Notes under the pieces: generated by a model
Database searches by the model: none
What the model was told of the DNA's origin: nothing
What the model saw: the letters and a program-made list of their open reading frames with translations, nothing else
Assembly (NCBI GenBank): GCA_015062605.1
Contig: SUUI01000001.1
Location: forward strand, 1 to 64,000
Direction of reading: 5' to 3'
Origin: Eggerthellaceae bacterium
GTDB lineage: Bacteria; Actinomycetota; Coriobacteriia; Coriobacteriales; Eggerthellaceae
Length of the DNA: 64,000 bases
Shown: positions 9,478-18,683 of the stretch, piece by piece
How positions within the stretch are numbered: position 1 is the first letter of the stretch
How the letters are laid out: each line of letters opens with the position of its first letter
Program-made: the position numbers and the translations under genes

Positions 9478-10044
9478 TTACGCGGTCCATCCTTGCATTG
9501 GATCGTTCATAGCCGCAAACATATAATCACGGCGATATCTATATGCCTCAACGGCTATGATGATCAACAAGACAAGCGAGATCAAGCGACCTACAAACAG
9601 CGAAAAGACCGCAGCGACGATCGCCCATATGAGCACGGCTTGCATTTTCTCTGGCCTGTTCCATCTCGTGATACCCAAGATACCCGCGACAAGAGAGAAC
9701 GCACCTGCGATCATGCATAAGAACGAAATTAGGCCTGCAAGCACGAGCATGACTCCCGCAAAATCGTAGGCTGCACCCCTGCTGATCTCGATACCACCGA
9801 AGTCATCGATATCGATTCCTAGCGCTTTAAGCTCCCTAAGCTCAGAAGGTGATAATCCGAGGTCGTCAACATCTATTCGTCCTGAATAAATAGAATCAGA
9901 AGAAGAGACATAGTCATCCGAAGCGATGCTGATAGCCATCATGCCCATCAGCCCACCGAGGACCAATGTACCAACAAGCGATAGAGCCGCAAGGATGGTG
10001 ACTGCGATGCTCAATCCGCGGATGGTTCTTCCGGTTTCAGACAT
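9478..10044 (-). CDS. Small integral membrane protein of unknown function
   Basis: 188 residues with about four hydrophobic segments: one near residues 10-35, then two or three between about 90 and 165. An acidic extracytoplasmic-looking loop (residues about 42-88, rich in Asp/Ser with LSPSELRELKALGID) separates the first from the rest. The arrangement resembles DUF4190/DUF4064-type proteins of Actinobacteria, but I cannot assign it firmly. AAGGAAGG stands upstream of the ATG, and a TATAAT lies 45 bases before the start. Confidence 0.7.
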   Translation of the reverse strand: MSETGRTIRGLSIAVTILAALSLVGTLVLGGLMGMMAISIASDDYVSSSDSIYSGRIDVDDLGLSPSELRELKALGIDIDDFGGIEISRGAAYDFAGVMLVLAGLISFLCMIAGAFSLVAGILGITRWNRPEKMQAVLIWAIVAAVFSLFVGRLISLVLLIIIAVEAYRYRRDYMFAAMNDPMQGWTA

Positions 10045-10088
10045 TTTGACGCCTTCCTTCCTTTTTACCCAGCATTTTTCACACGAAT

Positions 10089-10094
10089 ATTATA
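10089..10094 (-). promoter_or_regulatory. -10 element (TATAAT) for the membrane protein gene at 9478
   Basis: A consensus TATAAT on the minus strand in the short gap after the LuxR-sensor-like gene. No good -35 is visible at 16-18 bases. Confidence 0.45.
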
Positions 10095-10134
10095 TCGCGA
10101 ATCACAGTCGAGTTCGGAAACCGCACGAATCGTC

Positions 10135-11361
10135 CTAAAGCTGACGACGATAATCCTTGTTCGTACGGCCACCATGAACAGCCTGAACGGCGATGACGAT
10201 GACTAAAGCCGCATAGGCAACCGCCATCAAAGCCACCGCAAAACATACAAAAGACCCCAAAACCAGATATGCGAGAATGCCAAGCGCCATGCCCGCATAG
10301 CACAAGCACGCCGCGACAACGCACGAGCGCGCAGGTGAAATCCCACTGGCCATCAAGTCGATGAATATAGTCGAAATACCATACACATTGAGCAACGCAA
10401 GCGAAAAGAAATTGCACATACGCACGATTAGGCGCGCATCGTTTCCCCAAAGGGCAGACATGAACGCACCGGCGAACACAGTGCATGCCGCCACGACCAA
10501 AACAACGCGCATTGGCTGACGCTCGTCACGCCCTTGATAAGAAATCGAAGTGGCAAAGCGGCCGACAATGAACACCACCACAACGGCAATCAGGTAACTC
10601 ATCGGCTTCGCAAACGCAACAGGCAATTCCATCTCTAACGTGTTCGACCAATACGCCGCCCCCATCATGAAGAACCCTAGGACAAGAGCGCAGCCTGATT
10701 CCATGGCATGCCATCGCCCCATATGGCTTGAAGCGGAATAAACGAACGACTCGAAAGACGTAAGTGCTGCTCGAACCTCCAAGCGATTATGATTGGCCGA
10801 TGAACGCTTGAGAGCTTCCCTATCGCGATCCTTGTCGCGTGTTGAAATACCTTCTATAACCGCGGCGACACCTGCGCACGCTGTGCACAACGCCAAACCC
10901 ATGCATATGGGAACGAATCCGTTCAGCAGACGGAGTACGAACCAGAAAACGGCCATGAGCAGCATCGAGCACGCTATGGTAGGAAGCACATCTTCCCGTG
11001 GAAAGCGGCTAAAGCACCACGCCCATTGCCCAAGCATGCCGACCGTACCAAGCCCTATGAACACCCCGCCGATCGTGGCGCAAAAGGAAACTTCAGCATT
11101 CGTGCCCATCCATGCTACGAAAATGCCAACGAGGCTCACGAGGGTCCACAGTATGACCCGCGCGATTCGCCCCGAGGCCGCTTGGCGCGTGAACGCAAGC
11201 AAAACGCAGCTGATAAGTGCGCCGACAGCAAAGCTCGCAAGAAGGATTTCAGCGCAGCCGGCAATCGCGAAAAAGCCGATGAACGCGTTGTCGGCACGAC
11301 AAAAGAGCGCTATGACAGCGAAGGTAAAAGCAGATGTAAGGCCTATCGGCTTAATGCTCAT
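10135..11361 (-). CDS. Polytopic membrane protein resembling Coriobacterial LuxR sensors but lacking the HTH
   Basis: 408 residues from an ATG with AGGTGA five bases upstream. About 10-12 hydrophobic segments in two halves are joined by a charged cytoplasmic linker (about residues 190-230, with STRDKDRDREALKR). Coriobacteria encode many membrane regulators with a 12-segment sensor and a C-terminal LuxR helix-turn-helix. This protein looks like the sensor part but ends shortly after the last membrane segment at HGGRTNKDYRRQL. The next 90 bases hold no HTH coding in any frame. It could be a truncated regulator, a signalling decoy or a transporter. Confidence 0.65.
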   Translation of the reverse strand: MSIKPIGLTSAFTFAVIALFCRADNAFIGFFAIAGCAEILLASFAVGALISCVLLAFTRQAASGRIARVILWTLVSLVGIFVAWMGTNAEVSFCATIGGVFIGLGTVGMLGQWAWCFSRFPREDVLPTIACSMLLMAVFWFVLRLLNGFVPICMGLALCTACAGVAAVIEGISTRDKDRDREALKRSSANHNRLEVRAALTSFESFVYSASSHMGRWHAMESGCALVLGFFMMGAAYWSNTLEMELPVAFAKPMSYLIAVVVVFIVGRFATSISYQGRDERQPMRVVLVVAACTVFAGAFMSALWGNDARLIVRMCNFFSLALLNVYGISTIFIDLMASGISPARSCVVAACLCYAGMALGILAYLVLGSFVCFAVALMAVAYAALVIVIAVQAVHGGRTNKDYRRQL

Positions 11362-11388
11362 CACTATCACCTAGGTGAATCTATCGTA

Positions 11389-12576
11389 TTAGGAACGCTC
11401 TTGATACTCGGCCATCAACGCAGCGAACGCAGGCTTGCTATCCTCAATGGTCTTCTTAGACACGCAGTAGCTTACGCGTACCCAGCCGGGAACGCCAAAG
11501 CTATCAGAGGGAACCAAGAGCAGTTCATGCGCTTTCGCACGATCGCTGAATGCCTGCGCATCGTCCTCGAGCGCGCGTACCCACAAATAGAATGCGCCTT
11601 GCGGCTCCACGAACTCATACCCTAGCTCTCGAAGATTCGTCGTCAGGATCTCTCGATTAATACGGTAGGGTTCCACATTGGAAGGCACGTCGACGCACTC
11701 GGCGAACACACGCTGCCATAAGGTTGATGCACAGATATAACCCAGTGCACGGGCTGCGCCTGCAACCGCAAGCGACACTTCCCTTGCCTCTTCCATTGCA
11801 TCGGACACGTACACGTAGCCGATACGTTCGCCTGGGAGCGAATGCGACTTCGAAAGCGATGCGCATACGAGCGTGCGCGGCCAGATGGCGGGCACCCAAG
11901 GCACATCCTCACCGTATGTGATCTCGCGATAGGGTTCATCGCTGATAACGTAAAGCGATCGGCCGAGCTCCTGCTCCTTCGCGGCAAGCATTTCCGCGAA
12001 ATCTTTGAGGTTGTCCTCGCTGTAGATTGAGCCGACCGGATTGTTTGGCGAGTTGATTATGATCGCACTGGTCTTCCCGTTGATAGCGGATGCGAGCGCC
12101 TCGACATCGAGCTGGAAGTCCGGCTGTGTGGCTGGAACGGTGACGAGCGTGCAACCTGCCTGCTCGACCCATACGCGATACTCGGGGAAAAACGGAGTGA
12201 TGACGATAACCTCGTCCCCTGGTACCGTCAGTGCGAAGATGCAGATGGCAATCGCTTCTGCGGCACCCGCCGTCATGAACACTTGCTCGGGTTTCGCATC
12301 GAAGTTGTGAACTCGTTTAATGTGATTGGCAGCTGCAGTGAGCGCCTGTATGGAGCCACCAGCAGGTGTATAGGCATGAAGTGCAACCGGGTCGTCTTCC
12401 AATGCACGGAGCAGGCTTTCTTTGATTTCGGACGGTGCCGGCACGCTCGGATTCCCGATGCTGAAATCAAACACCTTATCGTTGCCGATCTGCACCTTAC
12501 GATTCAGACCGTACAGGAATAACTCACGGATTGCACTCGGCTCATCGCCGAGACCGAACATAGCTTGGTTGATCAT
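11389..12576 (-). CDS. PLP-dependent class I/II aminotransferase
   Basis: 395 residues from an ATG with AAGGAGG six bases upstream. The 61 extra upstream codons overlap the HAD gene's end and are not used. It is fold type I: NSPNNPVGSIYSE is the conserved Asn-Pro block, ISDEPYREI carries the PLP Asp and Tyr, and the Schiff-base Lys lies in ASLSKSHSLPGERIGY. The closest class is aspartate/LL-diaminopimelate-type aminotransferases. The amino acid specificity is not readable. It follows the HAD gene and precedes the LuxR-like membrane gene by 27 bases. Confidence 0.88.
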   Translation of the reverse strand: MINQAMFGLGDEPSAIRELFLYGLNRKVQIGNDKVFDFSIGNPSVPAPSEIKESLLRALEDDPVALHAYTPAGGSIQALTAAANHIKRVHNFDAKPEQVFMTAGAAEAIAICIFALTVPGDEVIVITPFFPEYRVWVEQAGCTLVTVPATQPDFQLDVEALASAINGKTSAIIINSPNNPVGSIYSEDNLKDFAEMLAAKEQELGRSLYVISDEPYREITYGEDVPWVPAIWPRTLVCASLSKSHSLPGERIGYVYVSDAMEEAREVSLAVAGAARALGYICASTLWQRVFAECVDVPSNVEPYRINREILTTNLRELGYEFVEPQGAFYLWVRALEDDAQAFSDRAKAHELLLVPSDSFGVPGWVRVSYCVSKKTIEDSKPAFAALMAEYQERS

Positions 12577-12647
12577 CACATGCCTCCTTGATAGCGTGTT
12601 GCTACGTTTAAGAGTATCACACTTTGCGTATAAGCAGCGCTGATGCG

Positions 12648-13304
12648 TCAGGCGAGAAGCGAAAGGATATCTGTTGGCCGTGAGCACGTATACGATGGGG
12701 TTTGCTCGCAAAGCATCGCCTTGCTGAACATCCCCCAGAGTGCGGCAATAGTGACGCAACCTGCACTGTTGCCTGCTTGGATGTCGAAAGGACTATCGCC
12801 CACGTAAACGCATTCGCTCGGATCGCATCCTGCAAGACGGCAGCCATATAGCACGCTACCGGGATTCGGCTTGAACTCCGGCCAATCATCGGGTCCGACA
12901 AGGAAACTCATATATGGCGCGAGCCCTGCAATATCCAGGCCACGCTGGGCTAGCTCATGGCGCTTCGAGGTCACTACACCGAGTGACAAACCGGCATCCT
13001 TGAGCGCTGCAAGCACCTCCGAAACACCATCGAACGCCCGAACGACATCATCGTGGCGTGCTTCGTTGTACGCCCGATACACCTTGAGCAACTCGTCTAT
13101 CAACGCAGGGTCGCTCGTGAAGTCTGTGAATTGGATTGCAAGAGGTTGCCCGACTTTCGCCATAAGTTGCTCATCGGAGCAGTAGAGTCCGAGCTCCGTT
13201 TCAATCGTATATCGCATCGAATCCAAGATGAGCTGATAGGTATCGAGCAGCGTGCCGTCCAAATCGAAGAGAACTGCTTTGATATGCGCTAACTCTGCAC
13301 GCAT
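12648..13304 (-). CDS. HAD-family hydrolase (phosphoglycolate-phosphatase-like)
   Basis: 218 residues from the ATG at 13304. AAGGAT upstream overlaps the proS stop, and a TTG three codons earlier is possible. Motif I is FDLDGTLLDT with both catalytic Asps. Motif II is VVTSKR, the conserved Lys is in the EFKPNPG block, and motif IV is YVGDSPFDI. The helical cap lies between motifs I and II. This places it in HAD subfamily IA, which includes Gph and PpaX. The physiological substrate is unknown. It is tightly coupled to proS (12-base gap). Confidence 0.87.
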   Translation of the reverse strand: MRAELAHIKAVLFDLDGTLLDTYQLILDSMRYTIETELGLYCSDEQLMAKVGQPLAIQFTDFTSDPALIDELLKVYRAYNEARHDDVVRAFDGVSEVLAALKDAGLSLGVVTSKRHELAQRGLDIAGLAPYMSFLVGPDDWPEFKPNPGSVLYGCRLAGCDPSECVYVGDSPFDIQAGNSAGCVTIAALWGMFSKAMLCEQTPSYTCSRPTDILSLLA

Positions 13305-13316
13305 TGCGAGCAATCC

Positions 13317-15062
13317 TTACAAAAACAAGCCGTCAAAAGCATCGAACGCGGGATCCTCTGGGATGTTCGCGCACACAGCCTCGAATGCATCATGCAGCGA
13401 TGCGAGCGTCACATCGCGCTTCTCGCCTGTACGACGCAGCTTCATCTCAACCGTTCCATCGGCCAACCCACGCTTACCCACCGTGATCTGCAATGGCCAA
13501 CCGATCAGGTCGGCATCCGCGAATTTGACGCCTGGACGCTCCTTGCGATCATCGATGACTACTTCAAGCCCAAGCTTGGCGAGGTCGGCTGCGATCTGCT
13601 CTGCCACGGGAAATACATCTTGATCGCCAACAGTGAGCGGAATGACGCACACATGAGCAGGTGCAACCGCGAATGGCCAGATGATGCCATACTCATCGTT
13701 ATGTTGCTCAACCACCGCTGCAAGCGTGCGCGTGACGCCGACACCGTAGCAACCCATGATGAAGTAGTTCTCTTTTCCATTCACGTCAAGGTAAGTAGCT
13801 TCCATCGTGCGGGAATACTTATCGCCAAGCTGGAATACCTGAGAAACCTCTATGCCGCGTGCGCCATCGAGCGGCAAACCGCACTCGGGGCATGCATCTC
13901 CCGCTTTGACCGTCGAGAGGTCCATCCACTCGTCGATTTGGAAATCCTTGCCCAGTTCAGCGCCAACGAAATGAAAACCATCCTCATTGGCACCCACGGT
14001 CCATTTGGGCAGGTCTTTAAGGTTCACATCGCCGATTACGCGGATGCCCTCAGGTAGCCCGACCGGGCCCATGGATCCTTTGACCAAGCCCGCTTCGAGC
14101 ATCTCCTCATCGGAAAGCAGCATGAACCAACCGATGCCATGATCAGCCTTGATGTCGTTGAGCTCGTGATCGCCGGGGATGAAAAGCGCGATGATGTTGC
14201 CTTCCTCGTCCTTGCCAGCCAACGCCTTGACCGTGGAGCTCTCGGGGATATCCAGGAACTCTGCCAACTCGCTAATCGTGTGGATGCCAGGCGTTGCGAT
14301 CTTCTCGAATGGCACGTCATACATCGTTGGCGTGCATTTGCACTCGCCCGCCTCGACATCTGCAGCATATCCGCACGAGCAGTAAACAAGCTCGGCCTCG
14401 CCCGCTTCGGCAAGTGCCATGAACTCGGTTGATACCTTGCCACCGATTTGACCCGAATCGGCTTCGACCGGGCGATACTCCAAACCGCACCTCTCACAGA
14501 TGCGCCCATATGCGACGCTCATACGATCGTAGGTCTCTTGCAGCGACTCTTGGTTCTCATGGAAGCTGTATGCATCCTTCATGATGAACTCGCGGCTGCG
14601 GAGCAGACCGAAGCGAGGACGGATCTCGTCACGGAATTTCACCTGGATCTGATACAGCGAGCATGGCAATTCCTTATACGAACGCAACTCGTTGCGGATA
14701 AGCGAGGTGATAAGCTCCTCGTGCGTCGGACCAAGGCAGAAGCCGTGGTCATGACGATCGGAAAGACGCATGAGCTCAGGTCCGTAATCGTCCCAACGGC
14801 CGCTCTCATGCCACAGCTCAGCGGGTTGAAGCGCAGGCATCATTATTTCTTGCGCGCCTGTGGCGTCCATCTCCTCGCGCACGATTCGCTCTACTTTCGC
14901 GAGCACCTTCTTACCGAGAGGAAGGAACGTGTACACGCCCGAAGCGGTCTTGCGGATCATGGCCGCACGCAGAAGCAGTCGATGGCTTGCGATTTCGGCA
15001 TCGGCCGGATCTTCCTTCAGCGTCGGCATGTAGAGTTTGCTCATGTATAGAATGTCCGTCAT
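13317..15062 (-). CDS. proS: Prolyl-tRNA synthetase, bacterial type with editing domain
   Basis: Class II synthetase charging tRNA-Pro. It has 581 residues from the ATG at 15062; a second ATG at 15044 is equally plausible by ribosome site. Visible blocks are motif 1, motif 2 in KFRDEIRPRFGLLRSREF, the INS editing domain (about residues 225-385), GVTRTLAAVVEQ as motif 3, and the C-terminal anticodon-binding domain. A longer open frame reaches 15248 but crosses the divergent promoter region. A short cysteine-containing stretch, CSCGYAADVEAGEC, lies before the editing domain as in many bacterial ProS. Confidence 0.96.
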   Translation of the reverse strand: MTDILYMSKLYMPTLKEDPADAEIASHRLLLRAAMIRKTASGVYTFLPLGKKVLAKVERIVREEMDATGAQEIMMPALQPAELWHESGRWDDYGPELMRLSDRHDHGFCLGPTHEELITSLIRNELRSYKELPCSLYQIQVKFRDEIRPRFGLLRSREFIMKDAYSFHENQESLQETYDRMSVAYGRICERCGLEYRPVEADSGQIGGKVSTEFMALAEAGEAELVYCSCGYAADVEAGECKCTPTMYDVPFEKIATPGIHTISELAEFLDIPESSTVKALAGKDEEGNIIALFIPGDHELNDIKADHGIGWFMLLSDEEMLEAGLVKGSMGPVGLPEGIRVIGDVNLKDLPKWTVGANEDGFHFVGAELGKDFQIDEWMDLSTVKAGDACPECGLPLDGARGIEVSQVFQLGDKYSRTMEATYLDVNGKENYFIMGCYGVGVTRTLAAVVEQHNDEYGIIWPFAVAPAHVCVIPLTVGDQDVFPVAEQIAADLAKLGLEVVIDDRKERPGVKFADADLIGWPLQITVGKRGLADGTVEMKLRRTGEKRDVTLASLHDAFEAVCANIPEDPAFDAFDGLFL

Positions 15063-15202
15063 GGTATAGTCCAATCGTTTTCGTTCAAAGTCTTTCCTGC
15101 CGAAGAGCCGCCCGTATAAGAAATGGGCAGTTTTTGCGGCAACGCATATTATACATGTCCCGATGATGCGCTCCCGTTGCACCTGGCTGCATTCAGCTTG
15201 AA

Positions 15203-15221
15203 ATACCGTATGCGGTATAAT
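15203..15221 (+). promoter_or_regulatory. -10 of the serine acetyltransferase gene overlapped by an ATACCG/CGGTAT palindrome
   Basis: ATACCG (15203-15208), a four-base spacer, and CGGTAT (15213-15218) form a perfect inverted repeat that runs into TATAAT (15216-15221). A repressor bound there would cover the -10. Cysteine genes are often controlled by Rrf2-family (CymR-like) or LysR-type regulators, but the regulator here is not identified. No clear -35 stands at normal spacing. Confidence 0.5.
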
Positions 15222-15266
15222 AGCGCGCAAGCATACGAATGACTCCACCCAGAAAGGAGTACGAGC

Positions 15267-16136
15267 ATGGCGACATTACAAGACTTAACAGCGCAACTGC
15301 TCAACAATCGCGCGCTCGGCGAGATCGCAGGAACGTTCAAGCAGCAGGACATCATTGAAATTTGGAGCGATTTACGCAAGCTTATCGCGCACTGCTACGT
15401 GGGCACGGAAGGCTCCGTCAAACGCACGGACAATGCGAACATGCTGCTTTTACGTATCCGCACAGGCCTCGCAAATGCAATCTCGCAGGTTATGGGCATC
15501 GCACTCGACGAGGCATACGGCAAAGCCGACGAGTTCATCGGCCGGTTACCATCAGTCTTAGAATCGCTCGACCTCGATATCCAAGCAATGCTCGATGGCG
15601 ATCCTGCCGCAGAGAACAAGTCCATCACGGTTCTGGCATATCCGGGTTACCTGGCAATCCAGACATATCGCCTTGCGCACGAGCTCGTCCTGATGGGCAT
15701 CCCGATGATTCCTCGTATCATGTCCGAGCATGCGCACAGCCTCACCGGTATCGACATCAACCCTGGCGCCACCATCGGCAAGTCGTTCTTCATCGATCAC
15801 GGCACCGGCATTGTCATCGGCGAGACCTGCGTCATCGGCGATAATGTCAAGATTTATCAGGGTGTGACCTTAGGCGCGCTTTCCACGCGCAAGGGTCGGC
15901 AGCTCGTTGGCATACGTCGTCATCCCACCATTGAGAACAACGTCACCATCTACGCAGGCGCTGTCATCCTCGGCGGCGATACCGTAATCGGAAAATACTC
16001 CACTATCGGCGGCGGTACGTTCATCATCAAGAGCATCCCGCCATATTCGAAGGTTAGCATGCAGATGCCGCAGATGCGCATCGAGCAGGATCTCCGTGCC
16101 CGCGAAGGCGACTCACTGTTCGAGATTCCCGAATAA
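15267..16136 (+). CDS. cysE: Serine O-acetyltransferase
   Basis: Acetylates serine with acetyl-CoA, the first step of cysteine synthesis. It has 289 residues, with AAAGGAG seven bases before the ATG. The N-terminal helical region is followed by a left-handed beta-helix made of hexapeptide repeats. The blocks IDINPGATIGKSFFIDHGTG and VIGETCVIGDNVKIYQGVT carry the catalytic Asp-His pair, and TLGALS, HPTIENNVTIYAGA and GKYSTIGGG follow. The C-terminal tail is longer than in EpsC-type enzymes. The gene is monocistronic, with a palindrome over its -10 and a strong terminator behind. Confidence 0.92.
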   Translation: MATLQDLTAQLLNNRALGEIAGTFKQQDIIEIWSDLRKLIAHCYVGTEGSVKRTDNANMLLLRIRTGLANAISQVMGIALDEAYGKADEFIGRLPSVLESLDLDIQAMLDGDPAAENKSITVLAYPGYLAIQTYRLAHELVLMGIPMIPRIMSEHAHSLTGIDINPGATIGKSFFIDHGTGIVIGETCVIGDNVKIYQGVTLGALSTRKGRQLVGIRRHPTIENNVTIYAGAVILGGDTVIGKYSTIGGGTFIIKSIPPYSKVSMQMPQMRIEQDLRAREGDSLFEIPE

Positions 16137-16166
16137 GGCTTCGATAAAACGATTTAAGCGTACAGA

Positions 16167-16200
16167 AAGGCCCGCCATCGCAATGTATGGCGGGCCTTGT
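16167..16200. terminator. Bidirectional terminator between cysE and the MmgE/PrpD gene
   Basis: A 12-base stem (16167-16178 with 16187-16198, AAGGCCCGCCAT) and an eight-base loop, with T-rich flank TTGTCGTT on the plus strand. It separates two convergent genes and can serve both. Confidence 0.8.
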
Positions 16201-16265
16201 CGTTATTGAGGTTCAAACCTCGCGCTCACACGAACGCTATGCTGCATCACGCAGCGATGCCGAAT

Positions 16266-17657
16266 TTAGGCGATGAGCGCCATGAGGTCGGCGATGTCCT
16301 CAAGGTCCTCAAGATGGTCGATAACCTCGACGATCTTGTCTGCATTCTCCTTGGAAACCTTGCCACTGAACTCGATGTTCGCATAGTACTTGGCGAGCAC
16401 TTCGTCGCGGGACAGACGCGTCTGCTTGTAATCGCCAAGAGCCATGTCGACGCGAGCTTTGAGCTCGGTGCCGTCGGCGAGCTTGATGACGCACTCGGCA
16501 GGAGAAACGTCGCCGGCCTTGGGCAGGTCATCGAAGATCGTGAGCTTCTCGAGGATTGCGCCGATAGCAGGATCGGTCATGTACTCAGGCTGCTCGTACA
16601 GCGGGGTCACATTGCCACGCAGGATTGCAGTTGCGCACAGGAAGTCGATGCTGAAGGCGCCCTGATAGCTCTTGTCCATACCGAACACGAAGCCCTGACC
16701 AACGAAGCTCTTGATGCCAGGAGCAACATGGAGCTCGACAGCCTCGATCTCGTCGGCCGTGAAGGTCTTGCCTGCGCATGCCTGCAGCGTTGCATCGATG
16801 GAGGCATGAGTTGCACGGCATGCCGGCCACGGCTTGATGACGGCGTCTGCATAGAAGCGCGTGCCGAGGTTGGTGAGCATCTTCTCGGGAGTCGGGTTGG
16901 AATAGAACATCTGGAACATGCCGCGCGGGCCGTTCATCGAGTCATTCAGGCAGGGACCGAAACCGCACGTAGCGAGCTGAGCCGCGAAAACGCCAGCGCG
17001 AGCAGACAGAGCGATCGGGACCTTGAAGGTGATCTTCTTCTCGAAAACGTTCTGCATGGTACCGGACATCTGGTTGATGCCGAGCGAGAATGCACCCTTC
17101 ATCTCTTCCTTGTCAAGACCGAGCAGCTTGCCAGCGGCAACCGTGGATCCAAGGATGTTCGCGGTGCCGTTACCGTCGAAGCAGTCATGGACCGAAAAGC
17201 CCGTGGAGCACAACGCACGCGTAGTCACGTCGTCGCCCAAGATAAGAGCGAGCATAAGATCTTTACCGGAAGCATGAAGCGCCTCGGCGACAGCAAGAGC
17301 AGCTGGAACCGTCGTGCCGGAAATATGGGCAGCAGTGTTGCCCTCGTCATCATTCAAGGCCTCGGCATCGATGCACTCGAAGTCATACGAACGCATGAGG
17401 ATGCTGTTCGCGAAAGCAGCCTGGGCCATCGGAATCTTGCTGCCATACGTTGCAATCGTGGACTCCTCAGCACCGCCAGCCTTCTGCAGCAAGGCAACCG
17501 TTGCGTCGGTGTCGGGAGACGTATGACCGATTGCGAGAACACCGAACGAGTCGATCAGACGGCACTTAACACGGTCGATCGTTACGTCATCGAGGTCCTC
17601 CCATTTGGTGTCGCACACATAGTCGACAAACACATCAGTAAGGTTCACGTCACTCAT
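16266..17657 (-). CDS. MmgE/PrpD-family protein
   Basis: 463 residues, full length for the family that includes 2-methylcitrate dehydratase (PrpD), iminodisuccinate epimerase and cis-aconitate decarboxylase. The N-terminal helical domain (about 1-265) has blocks such as RLIDSFGVLAIG and AHISGTTVPAALAVAEAL. The C-terminal alpha/beta lid includes KPWPACRATHASIDA. AGAGGAG stands before the ATG. No other methylcitrate-cycle gene is near, so propionate catabolism is not supported by context. The substrate is unknown. Confidence 0.82.
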   Translation of the reverse strand: MSDVNLTDVFVDYVCDTKWEDLDDVTIDRVKCRLIDSFGVLAIGHTSPDTDATVALLQKAGGAEESTIATYGSKIPMAQAAFANSILMRSYDFECIDAEALNDDEGNTAAHISGTTVPAALAVAEALHASGKDLMLALILGDDVTTRALCSTGFSVHDCFDGNGTANILGSTVAAGKLLGLDKEEMKGAFSLGINQMSGTMQNVFEKKITFKVPIALSARAGVFAAQLATCGFGPCLNDSMNGPRGMFQMFYSNPTPEKMLTNLGTRFYADAVIKPWPACRATHASIDATLQACAGKTFTADEIEAVELHVAPGIKSFVGQGFVFGMDKSYQGAFSIDFLCATAILRGNVTPLYEQPEYMTDPAIGAILEKLTIFDDLPKAGDVSPAECVIKLADGTELKARVDMALGDYKQTRLSRDEVLAKYYANIEFSGKVSKENADKIVEVIDHLEDLEDIADLMALIA

Positions 17658-17807
17658 AGATATGCTCCTCTCATGTTTCTATCGGCCCACAAGAATGGAC
17701 CATCCTTCACTATGTATTATTACACCGCGCGAGCGGTTTGTAACCAACAAAAAGAACATTCTTGCAAGAGTTTTCCAGCTGTCCAAGCATCCTAGGAAAC
17801 ATAGGGC

Positions 17808-18683
17808 TTATTCACTTTGCAAAACAGCGATTTGGTCGTCCTGTGAAACATGGATGTCCAATTGGCTGTATGGAATCTCAAGCCCCGCCTCGAGCAACGA
17901 CTTGCGGATGATTCCTTTTGCTTTGCGAACATATTCGAGATAATCGAGCGGATTCACTCTCAAGAGGATTCTGTATACCACCGCATTGCTGCCGAATTCC
18001 TGAAGCCCTTTGAACTCGCATTTCCGTACCTTATCGAGCGCAGCGATGCTCTTGCACGTTTTTGTGAGCACTTCGGCGATGCGCTCGGGATCGTCTTCGT
18101 ACGAAAGCCCGATGTCGATGAAGCGGACGTCTGACACCTTCGTGACGTGAGTGAAGTTATGGTTGCCGATGGCATGGATATCGCCATTGGCCAAATCGCG
18201 GACCATCGTTGTTTGGGAGGACATCGAGATGACCTCGCCCTCGATGTCGTTGAATCGGATCACGTCCCCGACTCTGAAATAACCATCCATCACGATGCGA
18301 ATGCTCATTACGATATCGCGTAACGTCTCCTGCAATACCAAGCCGACGATGACGCTGGCGATGCCGAGACCCGCAACGATGGCGCTCACGTTGATGCCGA
18401 ACACTTGCATGATGGTGAGCACGGCAACGACTATCAGAATGACTCGAATGATGTTGTATGCGACGCGGAACTGATTTTCGAAACTCTTTGAGGATTTCCC
18501 CCACTTGTTAAGTGCAGCAGAGAAAAGGCGCATCAGTTGGCGAAGGATAACCAGTAGGACGATGACAACGGCAATGATGCCGACGGCCGCAAGGAATCGG
18601 CCCCAGCTCAAATTGGGAAATATCTCCGTAATGCTCGCAACGAAACTCGACAGCGCGCTGTCTAGAGCGTTTTCTTCGTTCAT
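17808..18683 (-). CDS. MscS-family mechanosensitive channel
   Basis: 291 residues. Its ATG overlaps the purF stop in an ATGA, so translation is likely coupled. Three hydrophobic segments (about 25-50, 75-98, 100-125) lead to the pore-lining and beta-domain block, with SVIVGLVLQETLRDIVMSI and VGDVIRFNDIEGEVISMSSQ. The C-terminal alpha/beta domain follows. Small-conductance channels of this type release solutes on hypo-osmotic shock. The coupling to purF is unexplained functionally. Confidence 0.9.
   Translation of the reverse strand: MNEENALDSALSSFVASITEIFPNLSWGRFLAAVGIIAVVIVLLVILRQLMRLFSAALNKWGKSSKSFENQFRVAYNIIRVILIVVAVLTIMQVFGINVSAIVAGLGIASVIVGLVLQETLRDIVMSIRIVMDGYFRVGDVIRFNDIEGEVISMSSQTTMVRDLANGDIHAIGNHNFTHVTKVSDVRFIDIGLSYEDDPERIAEVLTKTCKSIAALDKVRKCEFKGLQEFGSNAVVYRILLRVNPLDYLEYVRKAKGIIRKSLLEAGLEIPYSQLDIHVSQDDQIAVLQSE

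Noticed and set aside
16197-17795. A 532-codon plus-strand open frame opposite the MmgE/PrpD gene
   Set aside because: Shadow frame of a strongly recognised gene. It also runs through the bidirectional terminator.
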